From positions 1,984,001 through 2,048,000 of the forward strand of contig MU004183.1 of the NCBI GenBank assembly GCA_010093605.1: a stretch of DNA of 64,000 nt, read 5' to 3'. A model generated the notes under the pieces. It saw nothing but the letters and a program-made list of their open reading frames with translations, did no database searches and was not told where the DNA came from. Position 1 is the first letter of the stretch; the number at the start of each line of letters is the position of its first letter. Position numbers and translations under genes: made by a program. This document shows positions 34,040 through 44,849 of this stretch, in pieces. This DNA is from Lophium mytilinum (Eukaryota > Ascomycota > Dothideomycetes > Mytilinidiales > Mytilinidiaceae).

Positions 34040-34676
34040 GAGACCAGGAGATTCGATATGATATGAAGAAAGTGGCTGCTCTGAGGGAGCAGTTGCGGGC
34101 CCAGGGCGGCTATGAAAGACTGCGATGCAGTAGTAGAAGACCCGCTGCATCAAGCGCGTTGCTTGTCCATCTACAAGAGCGTATCTCAAGCGCTGGTGTA
34201 CAAGCAGCAACACAGCTAGAAGACTCGGAACTACCGCGATCTCACAGACAGTAGACGTCTAGGCCTTCAAATGAGACAGAAGCTAGGAGCTTTAACCAGC
34301 TTTACTTGTCTACTCAGCAGTGTTCTCGAAAAGACATGCGTTGTCGTCGCAATCAGTCACTAATAAAACCATAGACAAGGCGTTTAGCTCGGTATATATA
34401 CCCCCAGCAAATCACACCATAGAAATTAGATAGAGGCAATCCTCATTCCAGCTTATGCAGCATAGTGTAGCTATTCTCAAAGATTGACTGAAACCCAATC
34501 CGTGAATCGACTCTCTGTATCTGCTCATTGCTCATCAAAGCCAGTTGCCTTCCTGCATCAAAAGGCAAAGCAATCAAAGCCGCCTCAACGCCATCCACTC
34601 ATTCCTAAATTGAACGCCACGCAGTCGGCATTCCACGACCTCGATCAATTATTTCTGAGGCTTGCTCTTTTAGACC
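34040..34676. other. Convergent intergenic region
   Basis: 637 bp between the RING gene and the Sds23 gene. A frame at 33997-34254 overlaps the RING gene's end and looks like chance. No gene seen. Confidence 0.45.
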
Positions 34677-36494
34677 TCACAGTCCCCTCCCCCGAATAAG
34701 CCCTGGTCCAGATACACCCCCGCTCACGCTCCCCCTCCGCCCTGCGACATCCACGCTTCCGCTCCGTGAACTGTCTATGCTCTTCCGCATGCTGCTGCTC
34801 GAGCTGCGCCGTCGCGCTCTTCGCGTCTCATCTGGGTCGTGTGGTTTCAGCCCGCTGGCCTTGGCGAACAGGTTCAGGACATCTGTTAAGCTGACGACGC
34901 CGCAAAGGCGGCCAGACATACTGGCGCCTGTAATGGCGGAGGCGGAGATGGCGGGGGCAGGTTGGACGGGTGGGTGGGTTGGCGAAGGGAAGGCTTGGTT
35001 GCCGCTTGCGCTGGATGGGAGGGGCGTGATGGGGGATGGGGGTACGAGGACGGCGGGAGTAGCGGCTGGCGTTGGAGGGCCTGAGGAGGCTGGGGACGGT
35101 TGATCGACAATCCACATGCTGCGGAGGAAGACTGTTAGTAGCGTATCCGTGGTGTAGGGGTGGGGTTAGGGAGCATACCGATGTGAGCGCGTCGCAACGA
35201 GCTTAGCGACTGTGTGAGCTAGCGTCGCCATTGTGTTTATGTGGAAGACTGGGAACGAGTCTTTGCCGTCGTTCATGCCGCGCTCGGAGAGGATGACGGA
35301 GATGAAATGGATACAAGAGGAACTGAGGAGAGGAAGTGAGGTTGATTTCGTGAGAAGCTATAACATATTAGTGCTTTCATACTTCATGTAGGGGTAAGGA
35401 GCGGCTTACTCTGACGTCCACATGAGATATGTTGCCAATGACATTATTCTGGGCGTCTAAGACCGGAAGAGAGGTGATGCCCTCGTTGTTCATGAGTTCC
35501 AGGGCGTCTGTTAGAGGCTTGTCTCCGCTGTAATCATGTCAGTGATATAGCCAGTTCGCATATAGGAGGATCAACTTACTTGATCGCGAACACTGAGTGC
35601 GAGCCTAGGTTCAAGTCCTTGATGTACATCGGGTACAGCTGATCAATAGCTGGGAAGCTCTTCCTGTTTTCCCAGAAGAAATTGACCAATCTGAGCTGTG
35701 ACAAAATGCCAATGACTTCCGTAGTGCCCTCTTTCACGACCAGTATCCGATGGATCCCGCTGCCAAAGAGCTCCATTGATTTCTTAAGATCGGCGGTATG
35801 CGGAAGTACAATCAATGGCTCCTTCTTCCCCAGATCTTTGACCTCTCGTAGAGGTATGGGCTTCCCTTCTCTCGCTTTTGTTAAAACTTTGTCCACAGAC
35901 TCTGCATCTTCCTCGCTGGGTTTCGCGAGCCCGACGACGAGTAGAAGGTAGGCATTCAGATCATTGTAATCGAAAGTTCCGATGGCGGTGTGTGATTCGG
36001 GAGAGTCGCGGATGAGGACTACATTAGGGGGCCCAGCGTTGATAAGTGCCTAAGAATCCCATGAGCATATGGAGTATCAATAACTAATAGCCTGGATCGC
36101 GTACATTCGTCGTCTCTTCCACACTGGTGTCGTACTGCACGAAGTGCACCTGCTTGTGATCCACAACCTCGCCCACCTGGATAGACCTCCAGTCCCTCCC
36201 CACGAACTCTGGAGCTGCAGCCTTGGTGGGCGGGTTGTTCAAAAGGTCTTGCAGAGCATTCTGCGAGAAGGAAGGCTGCCGACGCGCTCGTGGTGAGCTG
36301 GGGTTGCCCCGCAAGTTCTCTGCGAAGCTCTGGCGATGGCCCATATGCGGGGACTGGGAGGTCCGCAAGCTCGTCGGCTTCTCGAGCGGCGGCGATCGTG
36401 GTCCATTGTTCGCGGTGGTCTGCAGGACTGGGTGGCTCTTCTCCTGCCTCTTCGACGGCGGCTCTTCTGGGGCTGGGTGGTCGGCCATCACCAC
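34677..36494 (-). CDS. SDS23: CBS-domain protein Sds23/Moc1-like
   Basis: Five exons: 36494-36105, 36049-35580, 35527-35410, 35357-35179 and 35118-34677; 532 aa. After a disordered Ser/Pro N-terminus come CBS repeats: [20 protein letters not shown], then [20 protein letters not shown] with [20 protein letters not shown], then [20 protein letters not shown] with [16 protein letters not shown], then [20 protein letters not shown] and [19 protein letters not shown]. The order matches yeast Sds23/Sds24 and fission-yeast Moc1/Psp1. Known role: inhibition of PP2A-type phosphatase, linking nutrition to cell separation and mitotic entry. The last CBS domain is interrupted by a Pro/Ala-rich insert ([16 protein letters not shown]). 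A Ser-rich tail follows ([15 protein letters not shown]), a likely phosphorylation site cluster. Confidence 0.92.
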
Positions 36495-37035
36495 ATGAGG
36501 GGTCGTGAGCTGGATCGGGTGTACGGAGGATGCGGAGTACTGTGCTGCTGTGGGCGAGGAAGGAAGCGGAGTAGAGAGGGTGAAGTCACGAAGCTATGCG
36601 GGGAGTCACACAATGTGGGGGATTTGGTAGTTGAGTCTGGATGTTGCGGGAAGAATGGCATGAGATTGCTCCGCCGCTCGCCAGAGGTGCAAGCCACCGC
36701 TTCGTGATCATCTTGCATTCTGCAGCCGCCGCTGATTGGACCGTTCACGGAGTACTCCCCGTCAAATTCCCTCCACAACTGTGGGGAAATGTGCACCACT
36801 GTTCGTGAAGGAGTCATGATATTCCTCATCGGGCTTCAACTGCCTTGTATCAAGACCCCAGCTCGAGATGAAGAGTGAACCAGTCGTGAAACATATCGCA
36901 TTGCCATCAGCATTAGACTACCTATTTGGTACATCATGAGGGAACGCTACATCAACCAAAAGAATACAATGAATGAATACGAACAACCCAGTATTAGCAT
37001 AAGAATATCAAATCGCCTAACCGTCTGCCCCATCC
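36495..37035. other. Intergenic, no gene seen
   Basis: 540 bp upstream of Sds23 and downstream of the seven-helix gene. Open frames here are shadows. Confidence 0.45.
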
Positions 37036-38649
37036 TCACACATCCAGCATACTCCTTATGACCTGTGGCTGTGCATTTTCTCCCAGCGTCCGGTCTGACG
37101 TCCTCGTCGTATTCGACACTCCGGTCATGGTGCTGGCGTTGTCACTCTCTGTTCGTGCTGCAGCGGGCCTGTTGCCGCTCGTTGAGTCCTGTGGACTATG
37201 GTCTGTGAAAGGATCGACTGCTGGCCTATCCCGGGACCGATTCCGTAGATTCATGTTGGTGAGCTCGACGTTGGCCGAGATGTTCCTTGCAGTGGGCCTG
37301 CCACCCCCAACTTCTGTCGTTAGAGCCTTCATCCGCTCCTCGTCGGTAAGATGGCTGTCTGCATGCGATTTGCTCCACCAATTTGGCTTCTTAACAAGGC
37401 CAAGTTCCTGATCGACGATGCGACCTCTGTCTCTTCGTTGTTGGAGGATGACTGTGTCTTCGTTCTCCTCCACTAACCCAGCAATTTCCATGATTACCAT
37501 GATCAGAAGGGTTGAGCCCCAGCCAAGTCCGAAAGGCCAGCCAACACTAACGTCGTACTTGAAGATACTAATATCCCACTCCCAAGCCATTGCTATCGCA
37601 TACGCCACGCGAATAGCTAGCACGACGATGCTGAGAAATAGCTTCGTCGGGCAGTCACGACAGAAGGAGTTGATCTTATCCCAAAAACCAGTGGCCCGAG
37701 GTTTGTAATGGCGAAGAGAGTGATTTAGGGAGAAGCAGATCACGAAGAACGCGAGCGCTGCTAGTATTCCACCGACTTTTTCGCGCACATCTGTTCCTGC
37801 CGGTTTGGCGATATTTTCTTGTTGATCCTTCGAATTCTGTCTCTCTAGCGGTGTCCATGACCGCGGGATGACCATGAAGAAGTTCTGCCTGAATTAGTTT
37901 TGCCCAACAATATTACCGTCAGTTAACTCACCAGCCAAGCAAACAGGTAGAAGACCAAAGGCATCCAGAACTCAGTTTTGCCACGCTTGTCATCCTGCGG
38001 TAGCGAGAATGGATCTCTGTCATAGATCTGCCTCTCTTGCCATGATCCCCTAAAATCATTAGCCGGAGCCCAATATCCTTGAGAGGCGTACCTACCAATG
38101 TCTCGTTGCCTCCCAGACCATAGCCAGCGTTCCCGGTAGTGCGAGGCAAAAGAAGAAGCTCTGTAGGACAATTGGAATGTTCTGCAGGTAATCTCGGTCG
38201 ACGTCCACCCCAGTTATGCAACTGATTATGCCACAAGCCGCCACGAAACACATCCAGTACCACTGCCATCGTCTGCCAATTGCCCTAAACCTCTTGTCTT
38301 CCCGGATGAACAGTCGCCCATGTTTGCGCAAGTTTATAAGTGAGAATACAATGGTGGCGGCGAATAGGGCTGCAAAACCGATGCTTGTGGCCCCTCGAGT
38401 CTTAATTCCGTAGTATGGGGTGTTGCATGCTGTTCCGTTGACCCAACTTCCGTTCGTGAACATATGAGGCTGGTATTTTTCGAAGATGAGGTAACATTTC
38501 GAGGCGTTGGAGATGGTGTTGTTGGAGTAGATGGTGTAGTTGTAGAGATTAAGCGCGGTGAGGTTGAAATGCACTCCGTTGATGACCGTGTCGCTCGAGT
38601 TGTCTCCAGAGGGAAACTGGAGCAGGTCCCGCATGTCGATGAGGCCCAT
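37036..38649 (-). CDS. Seven-helix membrane protein with glycosylated N-terminus (DUF2434-like)
   Basis: Three exons: 38649-38096, 38049-37932 and 37884-37036; 506 aa. The N-terminal ~85 residues have at least seven N-x-S/T sites (NSSD, NLTA, NYTI, NNTI, NASK, NGSW, NGTA) and no clear cleaved signal. Seven hydrophobic segments follow: IGFAALFAATIVFSLINL, WYWMCFVAACGIISCI, VLQSFFFCLALPGTLAMVW, FWMPLVFYLFAWLNFF, GGILAALAFFVICFSLNH, LFLSIVVLAIRVAYAIAM and GWGSTLLIMVIMEIAGLV. The ~170-residue tail is hydrophilic and Ser/Thr-rich. I think this is the fungal DUF2434 family but am not certain. Receptor-like topology is suggestive only; transport is equally possible. Confidence 0.8.
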
Positions 38650-39058
38650 GGTTGCGGTGTCCGCCCTGCGAATGGTCGTGGGATGGATTATGTTGTGCTC
38701 CTATGGTATTTGAAGCTCTCAAGCTACTGGCTCATTGTTCCTTCAAAGTTCCAGCTAGTGTCCTAATGTCAAGCAACGCGCGCGGGAGTCGTGTTCAGAG
38801 GTGGGACGATTAAATAGGTTCCGCGACAAGCCGAACAAACAAAACGCCAGGAATCGAGGTCCAGCGGAGCAATGGGGAAGACTTCTGGGAAGGAGAGATG
38901 AGGATATGAGATAACAGGGCAGAAACTGAAACTGCTGGCCGCCGGAAGCTCAGGACATCGTGTTACTGGGCACCCCAATCCATAAGCTGCCCGCCTTTCT
39001 TTACTCACGTGCTCATGCACCGTTGCGGGCCCTTTTGAGGCCTGGCTAAACGGCACAA
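38650..39058. promoter_or_regulatory. Divergent promoter region
   Basis: 409 bp between two divergent genes, with a CACGTG at 39006-39011, about 50 bp before the ATG of the F-box-like gene. Confidence 0.4.
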
Positions 39059-40144
39059 ATGTTCCCAGTTAAACTGGCTAGGGGCTTTACTATACTTTCA
39101 TCAACTTCCTCCATCATCTTCGTCCCGGCGCTCGGAATGTCTGGTAAGGTCTGCCGACTTCGCCTCCGCGCAGGTGAACCCGTCGGCCTGTCAATATATC
39201 CCGCAGAAACCTTGATGTCTCTCCCCTGCGAAGTCCGAGAAATGATCTACGAGCTTCTTCTCGTAGACTCCGTTCCCATCACAGTCTACTCCCACAGGCT
39301 CACATCGCCATATACACCAAATAATGATCAACGAGCACCGCTTCATTCTGCGTCTTCAAGATTTGCCCATCTTACCCTCGGCCTCTTGCGCGTCAATAGG
39401 ACCATAGCCATGGAATCTGCATCCCTTTTTTATTCCCACAATACCTTCAAGTTTGGCGACCGGCACCAATCTACGCTGTATCACGCTGATGGTCCTCCCG
39501 AACAAAATGATTACTGGGACGCCATATACTCCTTCCTTTACTGCATCGGCCCCGAATACCGCGCGCGTATCCGCTACATTGAGGCTGATATCTCGCGTCC
39601 CATTCCCGTTACCAAGGACACCGATGGCACCGTATCCTCGCTTGTCGATGACTCCTGGATGCGTAAAGTGCATTCCAGAGACCAGCACGCGTATATCCAT
39701 GGGCCCGTACATGACATGATATCGCGGTACGGCGAGATGACGTTTGATCATGTGTCTCCGGCCATCGTCGCCGTGTTCCGGAGTCTAGGGCATTATGGAC
39801 TAAAGCTTCAATTGGCTTTGATGATGGAATATAACGTGTGGCCTCACTTGTACCACGAAGAGTACATAAGCGGGTGGAGCAACGAAGTGCCCGACCACGT
39901 TGAGGCGATGCGGAAACGGTTCACCCGGCTACCGAATGGAGAGGGTGAGAGGGTGGAAGTGCTTTGGAAGGGAAGAGCACACAAAAGTTGGTTCATGGGG
40001 AGTAGTGCGACGCTAGTGAAGGACGGCTGGGAATTAGTAGATGTGCAGGAGGACTCTATATCATCAAAAGAGTTCACAAGGCAATTCAATCTCGAAGAAT
40101 CCGTGGGCTTCACGCTGAAAAGAACAGGAGCTTCTAGCCAGTAG
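39059..40144 (+). CDS. F-box-like/2EXR-type fungal protein, function unknown
   Basis: Single exon, 361 aa. Near residue 55 is LMSLPCEVREMIYELLLVDS, the LPxExRxxIYxLLL pattern of the large fungal family of F-box-like proteins. LTLGLLRVNRTIAMESASLF, the typical second block (LLRVNRxIxxEA), follows, and then YSHNTFKF. The rest is unremarkable. Such proteins are numerous and mostly uncharacterised; a Skp1-binding role cannot be claimed without an intact F-box. The start could instead be the internal ATG at MSGKVCRLRL, which lies closer to the conserved part. Confidence 0.78.
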   Translation: MFPVKLARGFTILSSTSSIIFVPALGMSGKVCRLRLRAGEPVGLSIYPAETLMSLPCEVREMIYELLLVDSVPITVYSHRLTSPYTPNNDQRAPLHSASSRFAHLTLGLLRVNRTIAMESASLFYSHNTFKFGDRHQSTLYHADGPPEQNDYWDAIYSFLYCIGPEYRARIRYIEADISRPIPVTKDTDGTVSSLVDDSWMRKVHSRDQHAYIHGPVHDMISRYGEMTFDHVSPAIVAVFRSLGHYGLKLQLALMMEYNVWPHLYHEEYISGWSNEVPDHVEAMRKRFTRLPNGEGERVEVLWKGRAHKSWFMGSSATLVKDGWELVDVQEDSISSKEFTRQFNLEESVGFTLKRTGASSQ

Positions 40145-41242
40145 TAAAGGGGATATTACTGTAGCTGGGGCGTGATAAGGCCTAATTAGAACCGAGATGA
40201 CACCAGGTTTTCTGTTAGGAAGGATAGATGCCGGCAAGCTCCCGACAAAGATTGAAATACTATTCTACCTTAGCCCGGCATCAGGAATTTACAAGCGGTT
40301 GGTTGGTCTGCAATGCAATTAGGCGATCGTAAGTCGTTGAGCTGTATCTTCAGTTTGTCCGTGCATCAAACAAAATGAAGTACCTAGCAGCTTTCGAACC
40401 ACACGCCGAACCATCACCACTTCCTTGTCCCCTTAGACCTCCTATAGTATATTAAACAGTCCTAAGAAGAGATGTCTTTGCTGACAACGAGTCAGTGCCG
40501 TTTGAAGTACCTAGCAAGTATCTGTTGGACCATAACAATCACTTAGAGCAAAATCTGCCGGTAGCAAACAGGGCGCTCAAGTACATAATCGTCGTGCTCT
40601 GCTATAGCTCAGATGCTACGGCCTACGAATTCTCGTGTACCTAGCAGCTGGCAGCAGGTCAGTCGAATGGTAGGCTGCTTTCCCCTGCTTCAGATTTTAC
40701 ATCGTCTTCGAAGTTCTAAAAGCCCATTAGCGTACCCCTGCCATTGACGCCCTGATGTCTCTGGGCTTGTGGTACAGTATTTTGAAGTGCGTCTTAGCCA
40801 CTGTGACCTCCAAGTGAGATCAGGAGACCTACAGAATCTTTCTCACATCGTTCAAAGGCATGCCTCGAGGGGTCTGATTTTGGGCTAGGGGTGGGCCTAC
40901 TTTGCCCCCTTTTGCCAACGCTTGAGGTACCCTAGGGTAGGTGTCTGCCCTTCACGGCAGACTTACACCTCCGATGCTACCGATGCCCTCGCGGCTACGT
41001 CAGTGCGGCTTCACATGCCTCGACGTATACAAACACGTGGACTGTCACCAGGCTGGCGTCACGCAGGCCTTCACTGACCGCCATTTCCCATTCTTACTAT
41101 ATATCCATCGATTCTGAGCACCATAACTCAAACAAACCTTCGACACCAACAATAACCACAACTCACCAAGTCTAACAACACCAAGAAATCAACCACTGCC
41201 ACTCCCAAGAGCCTCACCAACCCAAGCTCCAGAATCATAATC
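40145..41242. other. Intergenic, short repeated motif
   Basis: 1.1 kb, no gene seen. GTACCTAGCA occurs at 40380, 40507 and 40637, spaced 127 and 130 bp; two copies extend to TGAAGTACCTAGCA. Otherwise featureless. The last ~130 bp, A/C-rich, look like the 5' UTR of the next gene. Confidence 0.5.
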
Positions 41243-42037
41243 ATGACTCCATTCCCCCCAACCGTTCTTCTCCTCCTTGTAGAGGCCAAAGACTGCGAAC
41301 TGCTAGAGCAGCGTATCCTAGGTACATATATTTCCCTTGTACAACTCTCCAAATCCCCATGCTAATGTCGTCTCACAGAGAAAGCAACACAACTCTACGG
41401 CCCCCTCGCTGCCGGCCACACCTATTCCGTGATAACTAGCTCTGAGTCGATCGATCATGCCAATCATACCATCGCGCGCCTCGTCCACCTGTGCACCACT
41501 CCGTCCCCAACTGGCGCGGAAATGTACGCGTTCAAGGTGCTTGCATGGGCGCGAGGAACATCCATGCTCGAGGAGTGGTTGAGGCGTTCGGAGGCGATGG
41601 AGTTGCTACTGGAGGTCTTGGAGGGAAGAGCTGGGGGGGATTTCTTTGGCCGTCGGGTACCGGCTGGTCCAATGGAGACGGAGACAGGCGAGGTAATGCC
41701 TTCGTCTATGGAGAAGGCGTTTCGGGAAATGAAGAAATCAACGAAGGAATTGCGGGAGGCGATTGAGAGTTCGCAGGAGACTACTGAGAGGATCTTGGAG
41801 GCGTTTGAGATGTTGACGGTGCGTGAGATGAAGAGGAATGCGATGGAGAAGGCGAAGGGTAACGGTGACGAGGGAAAGGCAGCAGCTGATACTAAGGGAA
41901 AGGGGAAGGCGAAGACTGAGACGGAGGGTAAGGTGATGGATCAGGGCGAGCAGGGAAAGGCAACAGCTGGTATTGAGGAGAAAGGAGAGGCTAAAACTGA
42001 GAAGACGGAACAGCCGAAGCCTGAAGACTCTCAGTAG
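41243..42037 (+). CDS. Lysine-rich coiled-coil protein, function unknown
   Basis: Two exons: 41243-41321 and 41379-42037; 245 aa. The short first exon (MTPFPPTVLLLLVEAKDCEL) joins in phase to EKATQLYGPLAAGHTYSVI. The centre has a probable coiled coil (FREMKKSTKELREAIESSQE). The end is low-complexity and Lys/Glu/Gly-rich with an imperfect repeat: AAADTKGKGKAKTETEGK against ATAGIEEKGEAKTEKTEQ. I recognise no domain. Splicing and codon use support a real gene. It converges on the lectin gene 171 bp away. Confidence 0.7.
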
Positions 42038-42208
42038 CCTACAGAGGCGACGAGGGAGGCTTTGAGATGGGCAGGTTCCCGATTCTTCGAGTGTTGTCGA
42101 GGTAGCTTTCATGGTAGTAGGTAGCTTCCGGTGAAATAACACTATATATTATTGATTACGGTATGGACACAAATCATCATAATCTCTCGAACAGCCATTC
42201 CCTTCTTC

Positions 42209-43848
42209 TCACACAGTTAACGCAAAAACGCCACTTAAATCGTCCCAGACCTGTGTCGTTGCCCACTGTCCATCGTTCCAAGTGTGATGATACATGGCGT
42301 TGTCCGTGCCAATCCCAAATACGTCCAAGCCTTTCGACTCCAGCGAGACTGCCGCAGGGACCCCATTTAGAATCCCTCCCAGATGATCCCAATCGCTCCA
42401 GTCTGATGCCACTAGCGTTTTGTGGTAGATGCTGTCGTCTGTCTGGTTGAGTGCTAGTAATTCTATTCGGTTCAAGTCCGATACCACTGCGAATGGCTCG
42501 CTTTCCCACTTCAAGTCACCCCCCGGCGACTCCCAGTTTGACCAAGAATTGCCTGTCCATGCCTTGTGCCAAACCACATAATCAGTTCCCAGGACAAAGA
42601 TATCCAGCCTGTCTTTCCCCCAAGACACGATCGTCGGTGTGCCACGGAACGGTCCCCCCAGTGGCTGCCAATCCGACCAGCTTTCCTGCCACGAACTGTG
42701 ATACAACTGATTGTCAGCCCCCAGTGCCACGACATCCAACCGGCGAGGCATCCACGCGGTAACCGCAGGCGGAGTAGAAAACTTGCCCCCTAAAGAATAC
42801 CAATCTTCGACATCCCACCCGGTCGGATTGTTGCCGCCCCATGCTTTGCGCCACATAGCCACGTCGGTCCCGATAACGAAGACGTCGAGCCTGTTCGGGC
42901 CCCACGAGACTATAGCTGGTGGGCTTGCAAAGCTTCCGCCAAGGGATACCCAATCGCTGCTCCAGCCGCCATTAGACCTGTTATAGTGTTTCTCGTACAT
43001 CTCCCCGGTCGTCCCTACGCCCAGTACGTCTATCAGGCCCAGCCCCTTTGACACGGCCACGGGTGGGAATAAGAAGACGCCGCCAAGTGAGAACCACGAG
43101 TCGTCGGAAAAGGTCTCGTTGACGCTTTTGAAGAAAAGCCCGTTATTCTCGCCAATTCCGAAGACAATACCCATTCCTGGCTCCCAGGACGTGGTTGAGA
43201 GTGTTCGCTTACAGAGAGTGCCGTGGCACACGCTCTGAGAAGAGGCGGTAGGACTGGCTGCAACAGGAGCATTTGTAATGGTTGCGCTTCCTGTGGTGGG
43301 GATCGCAGTGGCTGTAGAGAATGAGGAGAATTCTGCCACAGAGACAGAGGGCGGTGTTTCTGTAGACGCAGAAGATGTCGCCGTTGAGGTATGAGATGCT
43401 TCGATTGCAGACGGAACCCTGCTCGTACGTTAGTCTAGTCGGAGTCACGAAGTTGGCGAATTTACGTATTCTTATCCTTGTCCTTCTTCGACAGAACGCC
43501 GCCAGCAGTTCCACCTACTATAGCCGCAATGACAAGGAATGCAATCACTCCTATAATCCACCATTTTCGGGTTGACTTGTTCTCTACATTCCCAACATTC
43601 GGCGCGACGTTTAGATATTGAGCGCCGCTCTTTTCCGGTTGCGGCGCGCCTGGGTATGGTGGAGCTAAGTACTGTGGTTGCGCGTATTGCGGCTGTGGAG
43701 GCGATTCGAGCCCGTACTGTGAATACTGCTGTCCTTGAGGAGGCTGGCCAAATTGTGCGTATTGCTGCTGATGATAGCCTTGTGGTAGCATCTCCTGACC
43801 CTGGTATGGAGCTACCTCAGGGTCCTCGTGTGAACGGCGGCCCGCCAT
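42209..43848 (-). CDS. Membrane-anchored PLL-type beta-propeller lectin
   Basis: Two exons: 43848-43466 and 43418-42209; 530 aa. The N-terminus is a Gln/Tyr/Pro-rich cytosolic tail (YHQQQYAQFGQPPQGQQYSQ). A transmembrane helix follows (WWIIGVIAFLVIAAIVGGTA), then a short Ser/Thr stalk and a propeller of about 48-residue repeats. Each blade reads roughly W-x-S/P-L-G-G-x-F-x-x-x-P-x-x-V/A-S-W then RLDVFVxGTDxxxxHK, as in fucose- or O-methyl-sugar-binding PLL/AAL-like lectins. I count about six or seven blades. There is no cleaved signal, so it looks like a type II membrane protein with the lectin outside or in the lumen. Sugar specificity and role in adhesion or self-recognition are inference. 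Confidence 0.87.
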
Positions 43849-44849
43849 GTCTAGGTGGAACGAAACAGCTGAAGATGTCGAGTTGTGAAGCTGTGGTACA
43901 GTATGAATTAAGTATTTTCTAGAAGGAAATCGATTGCGGGGAGGCTGGAAAACGCTGTGGCGGCCGCCTCGACAACACTCAGGCCGTCCATATGGCTTCT
44001 AAACAAGATGGCGCTACTGCAGTGGACGAGAGCCTGGCCCCATGTTCGGCTAGATCTTTGCGATTACACTGCATATGGCTTTTGCCTCTAGTATTGCGGG
44101 GATTGTAGGCTAAAAGCTAAGGATCTGTGTATATGTTTCACCAAAAAGAGCCTCACAGGCCCAAAATACGTGTAAAACCCTAAAGAAAAGGAAGAAAATG
44201 AAACAGAGACATTTAGAAGATCTGAATGGCCGTCATTTCAAGTCTTGCTGTTTTGACGATTCAGCCTTGCGGATGGCGTATTCTAGCCCTCCAAAATGAG
44301 GCCAATGTGAACTATAAGGGTTGGGGGCTGATATGCAAGGCTGTCAAATCACAACGATGACAGGACGCCCAACGCAAGTGCCAAGCATTTCGATACGACA
44401 TTGCGATCCTCCCTGTGATAAGCAAAACAGAGAGATCGGTGGATTGGATGGGAAACGAAACGTGTAGCGAGAGAATAACAATTCGATAAACCTGACTGAT
44501 GCGCTAGAACTATGTTAACGCTATCCGATCGTAAGAAACGGTCTGACACTTAAGTTCTGGAACTTTAGCCTAACTTGACTTGATAACTCAACTGCTTTTT
44601 GACGTTTCTCACTGTATTATGCTGAATGTTGTCGATGCGGCTCTGAGACGACGTCGGCCGTTCACGTGATAGCTTAATCCCAATGCGGTTAGATCATCAT
44701 CCTTCACCAAAGCCGAGGCTTGCGGTCCAGCTCTCCCATCATCGCGTTTTCCCAGCCACTCGAGTTACCACGAACATCAACACGTCTATACTAGGGCCCT
44801 GAAAGTACAGACTCCGTATGTACGCGATTCTGCGACTCTGTTAGTCAAC
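43849..44849. promoter_or_regulatory. Divergent lectin / PEX14 upstream region
   Basis: 1 kb, no gene seen. TCACGTGA at 44662-44669 lies 180 bp before the PEX14 start. Confidence 0.45.
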
